Source of the DNA: Methanomassiliicoccus sp.
Lineage (GTDB): Archaea > Thermoplasmatota > Thermoplasmata > Methanomassiliicoccales > Methanomassiliicoccaceae
Length of the DNA stretch: 48,265 bases
Direction: 5' to 3'
Assembly (NCBI GenBank): GCA_018262895.1
Contig: JADFDJ010000016.1
Span: 1 to 48,265 of the forward strand
Below the pieces are notes generated by a model. That model had not been told where the DNA came from. It saw only the letters and a list, made by a program, of their open reading frames with translations, and did not search any database. Position 1 is the stretch's first letter. Every line of letters begins with the position of its first letter. Below, piece after piece: positions 24,052 to 31,870 of this stretch. A program made the translations under genes and the position numbers.

Positions 24052-27003
24052 ATGGCCATCGTGACGGCCGCCCTGATGGCTGTCGCCCTGGCCATGCTCC
24101 CCCTGACCTATGCCGTGCTGGCCCTGATAGGCCTCATAACGCTCTTCGTGCTCATCGACGCCTTCGGCAACCGCATCCTTCTGACGATGTCCATACGCAA
24201 CGTCATCAGGAGGCCATCCACCACCGCACTGGTGCTGGGCGGTCTGATGGTGGGGACCGCCATAATCTCCGCCTCCCTTGTCGTCGGAGACACCCTCGAC
24301 AACATGATAGTCGGCGAGGTCGTGCAGCGCTATGGAGACATAGATTTCACCGTAAGCGGTCCGGGAGCAGGAGCGAACAGCACCGGTCTTTACGATCTCT
24401 CCGAGGTCACCGCGCTCAGGGACTCGGTCCACGGGCTGGGGTCAGTGGACGGGGCGGAATGGGTCCTCCAGAGAACGATCAGCATCAAGGACACCGCCTC
24501 CAATCTGTCATCGCCCACCATGGACGTCATGGGACTGACGGACGAGGCATTGAGGGACCTCGGGGGGCTCGTGACACTGGATGGGGACGCTATCCGCTCC
24601 GCTCCAGCTGGAGGTCAGGCGTACGTATCTCCGGACCTCGCGGAGAAGCTGGACATCGCCGAGGGCCATACCCTCCTGCTGGTCCATGATCAGTTCCACA
24701 CCATGTTGGTCAATGCCGTGCTGGTAAGGGACGAGGGGCTCGCCGGCCCGGGGGCCGATGTGTTCCTGGACATAGAGGATCTGCAGATGCTAAGTGCCCA
24801 AGAGGGGAAGGTAAGCACGCTTTTGGTGTCCCTTGAGGCGGCCGGTCGCCAGCACGCAGGGGATGCCCGTGCGGACCTGAACTCCACCCTGGGCACGCAG
24901 CCGGAGCTCAACCTGGAGATCAGCGGGGACCGCGATCAGGCCATCGCCGATGGCCGGTCGGCGGTGGCCATGTTCATCTCCCTGTTCTTCGTGTTCGGTT
25001 CGTTCTCGATCATCGCGGGCATAGCGCTCATCATCAACATATTCACGATGCTGGGTGAGGAGAGGAAGGGGGAGATGGGGACGGCCCGGGCGGTGGGCAT
25101 GAAGCGGAGGCACCTTCAGAAGCTGTTCACGTACGAGGGATGGATCTATGCCTCCATAGCATCGATCATCGGCACGATGGCCGGCCTGGTGCTGGCCTAC
25201 GTCCTCATACACGCGGCCACGGCGGTCATCGATATGGGAGGGATGCAGATCAGCAGGTACTTCACGTTCACGCCCCTGTCCCTCGTCCTCGCCTACCTTG
25301 CAGGTTTCACCCTTACCCTGGTCACGGTCTTCCTCGTCACCTTCAGGATTTCCAAGCTCAACATCGTTCGGGCCGTCCGCAACATACCCGAGCCGCCGAG
25401 GCTCAGGGATGACAAGGGCCTCCTGCGTCTCGGCATGCTTATCCTCACCATCGGCCTGGTAATCATGCTCGTGGGCATGGACCGCCAGAACCTGGCGGCG
25501 GCCCAGAGCGGGCTGTCACTGGCCACGCTGTCCGTGGGTCTGCTCCTGCGCAAGTACGCCGGCGATCGCATCGCATGGAGCGTTGCGGGGCTGGCCACCC
25601 TCTTCGTGTGGCTTCCGAAGGGCTTCGAGATATTCCCCTACACCGGCAACATCGAGATGTTCGTGATCGCGGGAGTGTTCATGGTGGTCTCCCTCCTCAC
25701 AGTGGTCATGTTCAACTCTGACATCATCATCCGTATTTTCACCCGCCTTGTGCCCGCCAAGGGGGGCTACGGAGCGGTGATGATGACCGCCATATCATAT
25801 CCGCTGAGGGCGAAGGTGCGCACTGCCCTGAGCATATTCATCTTCGGCCTGGTGATATTCACCATCACCACCCTCTCCATGATCTCGGGGATGCTGGGGG
25901 TGGGCATACCGAAGATAATCGATCAGACCTCCGGCGGCTTCGATGTCCTCGCTTTCTCAGGGGTCCCCCTGGACATGTGGGACAGCATCAACTCCACGGA
26001 TGAGCTGGTGGACGAGGCCAACATCACCAACATCGTGCAGCTGAGCATGGCCCTTCCCAGGGTCACCATAGAGCGCACGGACCCCCTCACCAACGCCACG
26101 GCCGAGGTGGACCTGTTCTACAGCGTCATAGGTATGAACGAGCCGCTGTACACCGTGGGTAACTACCCCTTGAAGGAATGGGACCACGACAGGTACCCAT
26201 CGGAGCTGGAGGTGTGGAGAGCGGTGAGCACAGACCCCTCCTTGGCCATAGTGGACGGGTCCGCGGGAGAAGTGGAGAGCCAGTACGGCATGGGCTTCGG
26301 CTCCCGGAACCTCGCCGGGGTTAAGGTGGGCGACCCGGTGCGCATAGCCGATGGGTCCGGACAGAACGTGACCGTAACGGTGGCGGGCATCATGAAGCAG
26401 AGCTCCTTCAACGGGATCTTCATGGACCAGGACTACGTGAGGGAGGACCTCGGGGTGGAGGGGACCAACCTCTTCCTCATCAAGCTCGCCGCGGACGGGG
26501 ACGCCGACAAGCAGGCGGTCCTGTTACAGAACCAGTTCTGGCAGTACGGGGTGACCACAGTCCCCCTTAAGAGCCTGGCACAGCAAGTGGTCAGCCAGAT
26601 AGACGGCATATTCAACCTCATCAAGGCCTTCCTGGCCCTGGGCCTCATCATCGGCATAACCGGTCTGGGCATCATAACCATACGCTCCATACGTGAGAGG
26701 ACCATCGAGATCGGCATGATGCGCGCCATCGGCTACACCAGGGGGATGGTGGTCACCAACTTCGCCCTGGAGTCCGCCTTCGTGGCCGTTCTGGGCATCG
26801 GTATCGGGACCCTCCTGGGGATCATCGTCGGATATCAGTTATGGGAATCGGGCTTCCGGGACATGGAGTTCGACTTCATCATAGCCTGGGGCCCCATACT
26901 CCTGGTGGGGGGCCTGGCCTTCCTGGCCACGCTTCTGAGCGTCTACCCTGCGGCCAGAGGGGCGAGCAAGGTGTCCCCGGCAGAGGTCCTGCGGTTCGAG
27001 TAG
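24052..27003 (+). CDS. FtsX-like ABC permease (MacB/LolC type)
   Basis: A 983-residue permease with two FtsX modules. An N-terminal membrane pair (about 3-40) and a helix in STTALVLGGLMVGTAIISAS precede a large extracellular domain (about 80-300). The first FtsX block is at about 300-440 (ERKGEMGTARAVGMKRRHL is the cytoplasmic coupling loop). A central set of helices follows (about 455-640), then a second extracellular domain (about 640-840) and the final FtsX block (about 855-983, with RERTIEIGMMRAIGYTRGM). The size and double arrangement fit the long archaeal type. No ATG, GTG or TTG lies between the upstream stop and this ATG, so the start is firm, although GAGGAG is 21 nt away. Confidence 0.92.
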   Translation: MAIVTAALMAVALAMLPLTYAVLALIGLITLFVLIDAFGNRILLTMSIRNVIRRPSTTALVLGGLMVGTAIISASLVVGDTLDNMIVGEVVQRYGDIDFTVSGPGAGANSTGLYDLSEVTALRDSVHGLGSVDGAEWVLQRTISIKDTASNLSSPTMDVMGLTDEALRDLGGLVTLDGDAIRSAPAGGQAYVSPDLAEKLDIAEGHTLLLVHDQFHTMLVNAVLVRDEGLAGPGADVFLDIEDLQMLSAQEGKVSTLLVSLEAAGRQHAGDARADLNSTLGTQPELNLEISGDRDQAIADGRSAVAMFISLFFVFGSFSIIAGIALIINIFTMLGEERKGEMGTARAVGMKRRHLQKLFTYEGWIYASIASIIGTMAGLVLAYVLIHAATAVIDMGGMQISRYFTFTPLSLVLAYLAGFTLTLVTVFLVTFRISKLNIVRAVRNIPEPPRLRDDKGLLRLGMLILTIGLVIMLVGMDRQNLAAAQSGLSLATLSVGLLLRKYAGDRIAWSVAGLATLFVWLPKGFEIFPYTGNIEMFVIAGVFMVVSLLTVVMFNSDIIIRIFTRLVPAKGGYGAVMMTAISYPLRAKVRTALSIFIFGLVIFTITTLSMISGMLGVGIPKIIDQTSGGFDVLAFSGVPLDMWDSINSTDELVDEANITNIVQLSMALPRVTIERTDPLTNATAEVDLFYSVIGMNEPLYTVGNYPLKEWDHDRYPSELEVWRAVSTDPSLAIVDGSAGEVESQYGMGFGSRNLAGVKVGDPVRIADGSGQNVTVTVAGIMKQSSFNGIFMDQDYVREDLGVEGTNLFLIKLAADGDADKQAVLLQNQFWQYGVTTVPLKSLAQQVVSQIDGIFNLIKAFLALGLIIGITGLGIITIRSIRERTIEIGMMRAIGYTRGMVVTNFALESAFVAVLGIGIGTLLGIIVGYQLWESGFRDMEFDFIIAWGPILLVGGLAFLATLLSVYPAARGASKVSPAEVLRFE

Positions 27004-27068
27004 GCTCCCCCTGGAAGTACGGTTGGCAGCGCAGGATTGATGGTGCATGGGCACCGTACAATCAACGG

Positions 27069-27602
27069 ATGATCGACCACCGCGCCCTCCACAAGCTGAC
27101 CTATGGTATGTACATCATCGGAGTTGCGGAAGGGGGCGACGATAACGGGCAGGTATCCAACACCCTCTTCCAGGTGGCCTCAGAACCGCTACTGGTGTCG
27201 GTATGCATTAACAAGGTCAACCGCACCCACGGCATGATCCAGAGGAGCGGTGCGTTCACCGTCTCGGTCCTGAGCACGACGGCACCCATGTCCCTCATCA
27301 ACCTGTTCGGTTTCCATCATGGCTTCGATATCGAGAAGTTCAAGGAGATACCTCACCGATCGGCCGACAACGGCGCCCCCATGGTCCTCTCCCATACCCT
27401 CGCTTACATCGAGGTCTCGGTGAAGTCCTCCCTGGACGCGGTCTCCCACACTTTGTTCCTGGGGCAGGTGACCAACGCCGGGATGCTGCAAGAGGGTGAG
27501 CCGATGACATACGAGCACTACCGAACGGTGCTGAAGGGCTACACCCCTGTCACCGCACCGACCTTCCGGCCGCATGAGCGGCCGCCGGGGATAAAGGGAT
27601 AA
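27069..27602 (+). CDS. flavin reductase-like / flavoredoxin-type protein
   Basis: A 177-residue protein resembling the FMN-binding split-barrel flavin reductases. The N terminus (HRALHKLTYGMYIIG) and the segment SEPLLVSVCINKVNRTHGMIQRSGAFTVSVL, used in the family to bind FMN phosphate and stack on the ring, are present (shown here in part). C-terminal residues include LFLGQVTNAG and YRTVLKGYTP, also family-like. The frame is open upstream into the permease gene, but ATG at 27069 is the first start after the permease stop and begins where homologous sequence begins. In the family such proteins reduce flavin or act as flavoredoxins; which applies here is not known. Confidence 0.85.
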   Translation: MIDHRALHKLTYGMYIIGVAEGGDDNGQVSNTLFQVASEPLLVSVCINKVNRTHGMIQRSGAFTVSVLSTTAPMSLINLFGFHHGFDIEKFKEIPHRSADNGAPMVLSHTLAYIEVSVKSSLDAVSHTLFLGQVTNAGMLQEGEPMTYEHYRTVLKGYTPVTAPTFRPHERPPGIKG

Positions 27603-27635
27603 AGCCCCGAGGCATTATTGTCTCAGGGGTATGTC

Positions 27636-28121
27636 ATGTCAGACGACAGCGATGCTCCGATCTATGAGGAAGGCGACACCATCTCCGTGCTCATGCAGCA
27701 GCTGATGGTGGGAATACCAGAGCTGGCCGGAGGAGGTGCCGAGAGGCAGGCATGGGCCCTGCTGCACCAGGTGAGGGCCGCACTTCCTCCCGAGGGATCG
27801 GGCGATCCCCGGACCTTCGTGGCCAATCTGACAGACATGTCCGCTGGCTTCGTGCACATGGAAGGCGATGAGAGCGAGAGGTACGACCGCCTGCTGGCGG
27901 CGGACCATCTCTTGGTCAACGCTCTCAAGCCCTCCTTCGAGGGCATTGAGGATGATGTCCTGGAGATGCGCTTCGAGGAGCTACGCGACTGCCTTCTCAA
28001 CATAGAGAGGATCAACGGGAGGAACCCTTCGGGGGAGACGCGCCTGAAGGCTATCTACGAAGGCCTCGTCGACCTATCCCAAACCCTGGGCTATGCGGCC
28101 ATAGCACCACCATCGAAATGA
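27636..28121 (+). CDS. conserved-looking protein, unrecognised
   Basis: A 161-residue acidic and largely helical protein with no signal peptide or membrane segment. AGGGGT lies 8 nt before the ATG at 27636; an earlier in-frame TTG at 27618 is possible. Hydrophobic heptad-like spacing (LLHQVRAALP, LLAADHLLVNALK, FEELRDCLLNIERI) suggests a helical bundle. No motif that names a function is visible. Its stop overlaps a possible short downstream frame (ATGA). Confidence 0.65.
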   Translation: MSDDSDAPIYEEGDTISVLMQQLMVGIPELAGGGAERQAWALLHQVRAALPPEGSGDPRTFVANLTDMSAGFVHMEGDESERYDRLLAADHLLVNALKPSFEGIEDDVLEMRFEELRDCLLNIERINGRNPSGETRLKAIYEGLVDLSQTLGYAAIAPPSK

Positions 28122-28351
28122 TGGCAGGGGGCATCACCGCTCCGATCGGAACGCTCGCGATGCCCAGATCGCCCTCCGTGGGCGGGCAGCTCAAGGCTGC
28201 AGAGCGAAAAGATCGGCTCAGCTGGACTGGTGATGCGGTCTCCGAGCTCACGATGAGGAAGGAAGATGACCTGAGGGCCCTGGTGTTTGACGAAGAGGCA
28301 ACCGCATCGTTCCAAGCGCAACGATCACGGGACCGGTCAGTTCCCTCTTGA
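28118..28351 (+). CDS. possible short protein overlapping upstream stop
   Basis: A 77-codon frame whose ATG overlaps the stop of the previous gene (ATGA), as in the coupled genes elsewhere in this window. The second half (LTMRKEDDLRALVFDEEATAS) looks protein-like, but the first half is Gly/Pro-rich and not convincing. No family is recognised. It ends 3 nt before the stop of the opposite gene at 28355. It may be non-coding. Confidence 0.25.
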   Translation: MMAGGITAPIGTLAMPRSPSVGGQLKAAERKDRLSWTGDAVSELTMRKEDDLRALVFDEEATASFQAQRSRDRSVPS

Positions 28352-28354
28352 AGA

Positions 28355-28816
28355 TCAGATAGCCATCTGAGCGCCGAGCTTCTCCGATACCGCGGTCAGT
28401 ACGGCCTCCAGCTGGTCCTTGGAGAAGACGCATTGGAACTTACCGCCTGGCAGTACAAGGTCCGTCTTCCCGCCCCCCAACATGCCTTTTTTGACCACTG
28501 CTCTGGTCACATCGAGGTAGGGAACAAAGAAGTTCTTCTCGTTCAGCTCAAGTATCTGCTTCACCGTCAGGCCCCTGAAGCTATTGCGCAGCTTGTCGTT
28601 GGTCATGGCCCCGGAGAGGAGCGCTCCTGCGGCCCCCAGCCCCTCGATCAGGCCGATCTTCGCGGCCATCTTCAGACCACTGGCCACAACTGCGAAGGCG
28701 ATCCCCGTCTCCGTGAACAGGATATCGTACTGACGTTGTATCCCCGTCATCCCTACCTGACCGGTTGCGTTCACCAGCACATAACGTATCTTCTCATCCT
28801 TTTCGGGTCCGCTCAT
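28355..28816 (-). CDS. conserved-looking protein, unrecognised
   Basis: A 153-residue protein. An N-terminal beta-rich part (IRYVLVNATGQVGMTGIQRQYDI) leads to a Gly/Ala-rich hydrophobic stretch (about 43-68, GLKMAAKIGLIEGLGAAGALL), then a second beta-rich part ending in an amphipathic helix. The layout resembles small PH-like or membrane-peripheral domains, but I cannot name a family. It shares a 103-109 bp divergent upstream region with the gene at 28926; a TATA-like TTTTTAATA near 28858-28868 faces it. Confidence 0.65.
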   Translation of the reverse strand: MSGPEKDEKIRYVLVNATGQVGMTGIQRQYDILFTETGIAFAVVASGLKMAAKIGLIEGLGAAGALLSGAMTNDKLRNSFRGLTVKQILELNEKNFFVPYLDVTRAVVKKGMLGGGKTDLVLPGGKFQCVFSKDQLEAVLTAVSEKLGAQMAI

Positions 28817-28878
28817 CGAATCTCCCCCAAGTATACTTCCCAGTATGGGCCTGAAGATTATTAAAAATGAAACGGTTA

Positions 28879-28893
28879 GCTCCTGCTAGGAGC
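28879..28893. promoter_or_regulatory. palindrome in divergent promoter
   Basis: GCTCCT-GCT-AGGAGC is a perfect 6 bp inverted repeat with a 3 bp centre, lying between the leftward gene at 28816 and the rightward gene at 28926. The position suits an operator. It could also arise by chance. Confidence 0.3.
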
Positions 28894-28925
28894 GCTATTA
28901 TCCTTCCTCCACCCATGCTGTGCTC

Positions 28926-29282
28926 ATGGATGCTGTCATGAGCGCCGGAGCCTCTCGCCTTCATCGTCTCCGGGAAGACTTCCCGGACCTGAGGTTAGAG
29001 GACGACTACATGGACACCGAGGTAGGTACCCGCGGGCTGATACGATGGCTGGACAGCAGGGGAGAGGTCACAGCTCTGGAGTTCATCGAGCCTGAGGCCT
29101 TCTGGGCAGATCCTGACGCCTTAGAGGAGTACTCTGAGACCATGGACCTGGGCATCAAGGTCACGGTCATGGTGCCGTCCTCCGAGGCCCTGGAGGCGGA
29201 GGCCTTCCTGCGTGAGGAGGTTGGTGGCGGGATAACCGTCCTGACATACGATGACGGTAAGCGTTCCGGCAAGGATCGGTAG
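28926..29282 (+). CDS. small acidic protein, unrecognised
   Basis: A 118-residue protein rich in Glu and Asp. Mixed alpha/beta pattern (ALEFIEPEAFW, GIKVTVMVPSSEALEAEAFL, ITVLTYDDGK) suggests a compact cytoplasmic domain. Three starts are possible: GTG 28920, ATG 28926, ATG 28938. A TATA-like stretch near 28894-28901 would favour 28926. It lies just upstream of rfcL and in the same direction, but rfcL has its own TATA box. No function is assigned. Confidence 0.55.
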   Translation: MDAVMSAGASRLHRLREDFPDLRLEDDYMDTEVGTRGLIRWLDSRGEVTALEFIEPEAFWADPDALEEYSETMDLGIKVTVMVPSSEALEAEAFLREEVGGGITVLTYDDGKRSGKDR

Positions 29283-29368
29283 AGCATTCATCGCTATGAT
29301 GGTCCCACATCCCGAACGGCCCACCTGGGGGCAATTATTTATCGAACCTTGGCATCTTTTCACTGACC

Positions 29369-30796
29369 ATGAGCGAGGATTGGACGGAGCTGTACAGGCC
29401 CAAGGGCCTCGATGAGGTCGTGGGAAATCCCAAAGCCGTTCAGGAGCTGAGGGCCTGGGCGGACGCTTGGGAGACGGGAAGGCCGCTGAAGAGGGCCGCC
29501 GCCCTCATCGGCACCCCGGGTACGGGCAAGACCAGCGCCGCCCTCGCCCTCGCCAAAGATTACGGCTGGGACGTGGTGGAGATGAACGCCTCCGACCAGC
29601 GCAACGCCGAAGCAATAAAGGGCATCGCCCTTCGAGGCGCCATGGGGCAGACGTTCTCCTCGACCGGGGAGTACCTGTCCACCAAGAAGGGCCGGCTGAA
29701 GCTCATAATCCTCGATGAGGCGGACAACATAGGCGGCCAGGAGGACCGGGGTGGCATCCCCGCCATGGTGGACCTTGTTAGGTCTACCAAGCAGCCCGTT
29801 GTCCTCATCGTCAACGACTGGTATGGCCTGACCAAGAAGAGCTCTGTTCTCAAGTCCCAGACCGAGCAGGTGAAGTTCTCCCGCATCAAGAGCGTGACCG
29901 TCAGGGGCGTTCTCAGGAAGATAGCCAAGGACCAGGGGGTGAAGGTATCGGACCGTGCCCTGGAGATCCTCGCTGAGAACTCCGGTGGCGACCTGCGCTC
30001 GGCCATCAGGGACCTACAGGCAGTGGCGTTGGGTAAGGAGGAGGTCACCGACCTTAACACCACGGTGGTGTCGGCCAGAGAGGTGGAGGGGACCATGTAC
30101 ACGGTCATGGACGACGTCTTCAAGTCCACCGATGCCCAGGGTGCCCGGCTAAGGATGATGGAGGTGGACGAGACCCCTGAGACCAAGCTGCTGTGGATCG
30201 AGGAGAACCTGCCGATGGCGTACCGGGACCACCTCGATCTCCATCGGGGAATGAAGGCCGTCGCCCGCGCGGACACCTTCCTCGGCCGGGTCCGCAGGCG
30301 ACAGCACTACGGGTTCTGGAGCTACGCCGGGGACCTCTTGTCGTTCGGGGTATGCGCTGCCAAGACCAGGGAGGTCAGGGGCTACCTGCGCTACAGCTTC
30401 CCCATGTACTTGATGAAGATGTCCCGCAGCAAGAGCAATCGGGCGATACAGAACGGCATCTCCGCCAAGCTGGGGGAGGCCACCCATCAGTCCACCGCTC
30501 AGGCCCGGCAGGTGCTGCTCCCATACTTCAGGACCCTATTCCAGAACGACAAGGGGTTCCAGCTAAGGATGGCGATGGAGCTGCAGCTCGAGGATGAGGA
30601 GGTCGCCTTCCTTTTGGGGGAGAAGATCGACTCCAATGCCGTGAAGCATCTGATGAACGACATCAAGAGGGTCCTCGATGCCAAGGAGCAGCGCATGGAG
30701 AGGGCCATCGAGCGCCCGCACCCAGACGTGGAGGCCAAGGCCGAGAAGGCGGAGGTAAGGCCGCAGCCCGCCCCCTCCCAGCGGACGCTGTTCTGA
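29369..30796 (+). CDS. rfcL: replication factor C large subunit
   Basis: The large subunit of the clamp loader that opens and loads PCNA. The 475-residue protein has Walker A at 48-55 (GTPGTGKT), Walker B at 113-119 (IILDEAD), and sensor residues in the AAA+ domain (1-220). A helical collar domain follows (about 230-420), with a charged tail rich in Glu, Lys and Pro. The last residues, QRTLF, are a PCNA-interacting peptide of the archaeal type. TATTTATC at 29336-29343 lies about 30 bp before the ATG and no ribosome binding site is seen, so the mRNA is probably leaderless. The downstream taw1 gene starts 7 nt after its stop. Confidence 0.96.
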   Translation: MSEDWTELYRPKGLDEVVGNPKAVQELRAWADAWETGRPLKRAAALIGTPGTGKTSAALALAKDYGWDVVEMNASDQRNAEAIKGIALRGAMGQTFSSTGEYLSTKKGRLKLIILDEADNIGGQEDRGGIPAMVDLVRSTKQPVVLIVNDWYGLTKKSSVLKSQTEQVKFSRIKSVTVRGVLRKIAKDQGVKVSDRALEILAENSGGDLRSAIRDLQAVALGKEEVTDLNTTVVSAREVEGTMYTVMDDVFKSTDAQGARLRMMEVDETPETKLLWIEENLPMAYRDHLDLHRGMKAVARADTFLGRVRRRQHYGFWSYAGDLLSFGVCAAKTREVRGYLRYSFPMYLMKMSRSKSNRAIQNGISAKLGEATHQSTAQARQVLLPYFRTLFQNDKGFQLRMAMELQLEDEEVAFLLGEKIDSNAVKHLMNDIKRVLDAKEQRMERAIERPHPDVEAKAEKAEVRPQPAPSQRTLF

Positions 30797-30803
30797 GGTG
30801 CCC

Positions 30804-31733
30804 ATGACCGACGATATGAACCGGGCGCGGGAGAAGCAGCAGTACAAGATGCACGGCGGCCACGCTGCGGTCAAGCTCTGCCACTGGATGCAGCAGTCGC
30901 TGCTGAAGGGTCGCCCGTGCTACAAAGAGGAGTTCTATGGCATCCGTTCGCACCGCTGTCTGCAGATGACCCCCGTGGTCAATCAGTGCAGCCACAACTG
31001 CCTGTTCTGCTGGCGGGTGCAAGGGTTCGAGGGCAAGGTGGAGAAATGGAGCGAGCCCGAGGCAATGCTCGACTCGTGCATCGAGGAGCAGCGGAAGCTG
31101 GTCTCCGGGTTCGGAGGGGACGAGCGCTGCTCCCGGGAGATGTGGAAGGAAGCGCGCGAACCGCGGCAGGTGGCCATCTCCCTCTCCGGGGAGCCCACAC
31201 TCTACCCCTATCTGGGCGACTTCATCGAGCTTTGCCACCGGCGGGGTATGACCACCTTCCTTGTCACCAACGGTACCTATCCGGAGGTCCTGGAGAAGCT
31301 GTATCCTCTGCCCACCCAGCTGTACGTGACCGTCGCCGCCCCCAACGTCGAGGTGTACAAGCGCCTGTGCGTGCCCAGGCAGCAGGACGGATGGGAAAGG
31401 TTGATGAGGACCCTGGAGTTGTTCCCTTCTCTGGACACCAGGACGGTGATCAGGCATACCCTGGTCAAGGGATGGAACATGGGCTGGGAGGATGATTATG
31501 CCCGCCTGGACTCCATCGCCGATCCGTTGTTCATCGAGCCCAAAGGCTACGTCTTTGTGGGGGACTCCCGCCGCCGCATGCACATGGACAACATGCCCTC
31601 CCATACCGACATCGTGGAGTTCTCCCGCCGCCTGGGGGAGCGATTAGGCATGGACATGTTGAAGGAGAGGAAGGACAGCAGGGTCCTGGTCCTGGGCAGC
31701 GACGACCACCAGCTCCGCATCCCCGGATCATGA
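30804..31733 (+). CDS. taw1: tRNA 4-demethylwyosine synthase Taw1/TYW1
   Basis: A radical SAM enzyme that condenses N1-methylguanosine-37 of tRNA-Phe with pyruvate to make 4-demethylwyosine. The 309-residue archaeal form lacks the flavodoxin domain of the eukaryotic enzyme. The radical SAM triad is C62, C66, C69 (CSHNCLFC), followed by WRVQGF. Further family marks are ISLSGEPTLYPYLG and FLVTNGTYP. Conserved cysteines upstream of the triad (C47 in GRPCYKEEFYGI-type context and C54-type RSHRC) fit the second cluster of Taw1. ATG at 30804 is preferred to GTG at 30798 because GAGGTG precedes it. It is co-transcribed with rfcL. Confidence 0.95.
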   Translation: MTDDMNRAREKQQYKMHGGHAAVKLCHWMQQSLLKGRPCYKEEFYGIRSHRCLQMTPVVNQCSHNCLFCWRVQGFEGKVEKWSEPEAMLDSCIEEQRKLVSGFGGDERCSREMWKEAREPRQVAISLSGEPTLYPYLGDFIELCHRRGMTTFLVTNGTYPEVLEKLYPLPTQLYVTVAAPNVEVYKRLCVPRQQDGWERLMRTLELFPSLDTRTVIRHTLVKGWNMGWEDDYARLDSIADPLFIEPKGYVFVGDSRRRMHMDNMPSHTDIVEFSRRLGERLGMDMLKERKDSRVLVLGSDDHQLRIPGS

Positions 31734-31765
31734 ACCATAGCTTGACCGATCTGAGGAAAAGGATG

Positions 31766-31862
31766 TAATATAAAGAAAAAGTTCGGGCCAGCCGAGAGGA
31801 GGCTCCAGGACCTCAGCCTTAAGCCTCGCCAAATACCGGAGGCGAGACGGACAGGCGCTGAG
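31766..31862 (+). ncRNA. candidate structured small RNA or 3'-end structure
   Basis: In the short gap between the converging taw1 and aCPSF1 genes, a TATA-like TAATATAAAG (31766-31775) faces right. Starting about 25 nt downstream are nested stems: CTCAGC (31812-31817) with GCTGAG (31857-31862), and inside it CTCGCC (31825-31830) with GGCGAG (31841-31846). A smaller GAGG/CCTC stem lies before them. No open frame explains the sequence. It may be a small RNA of about 60-70 nt, or simply the shared 3'-untranslated structure of the two genes. Confidence 0.3.
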
Positions 31863-31870
31863 CACCTGCC

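Noticed and set aside
30663-31604. 313-codon minus-strand frame across taw1
   Set aside because: Overlaps a clear radical SAM gene completely; composition is typical of an antisense frame.
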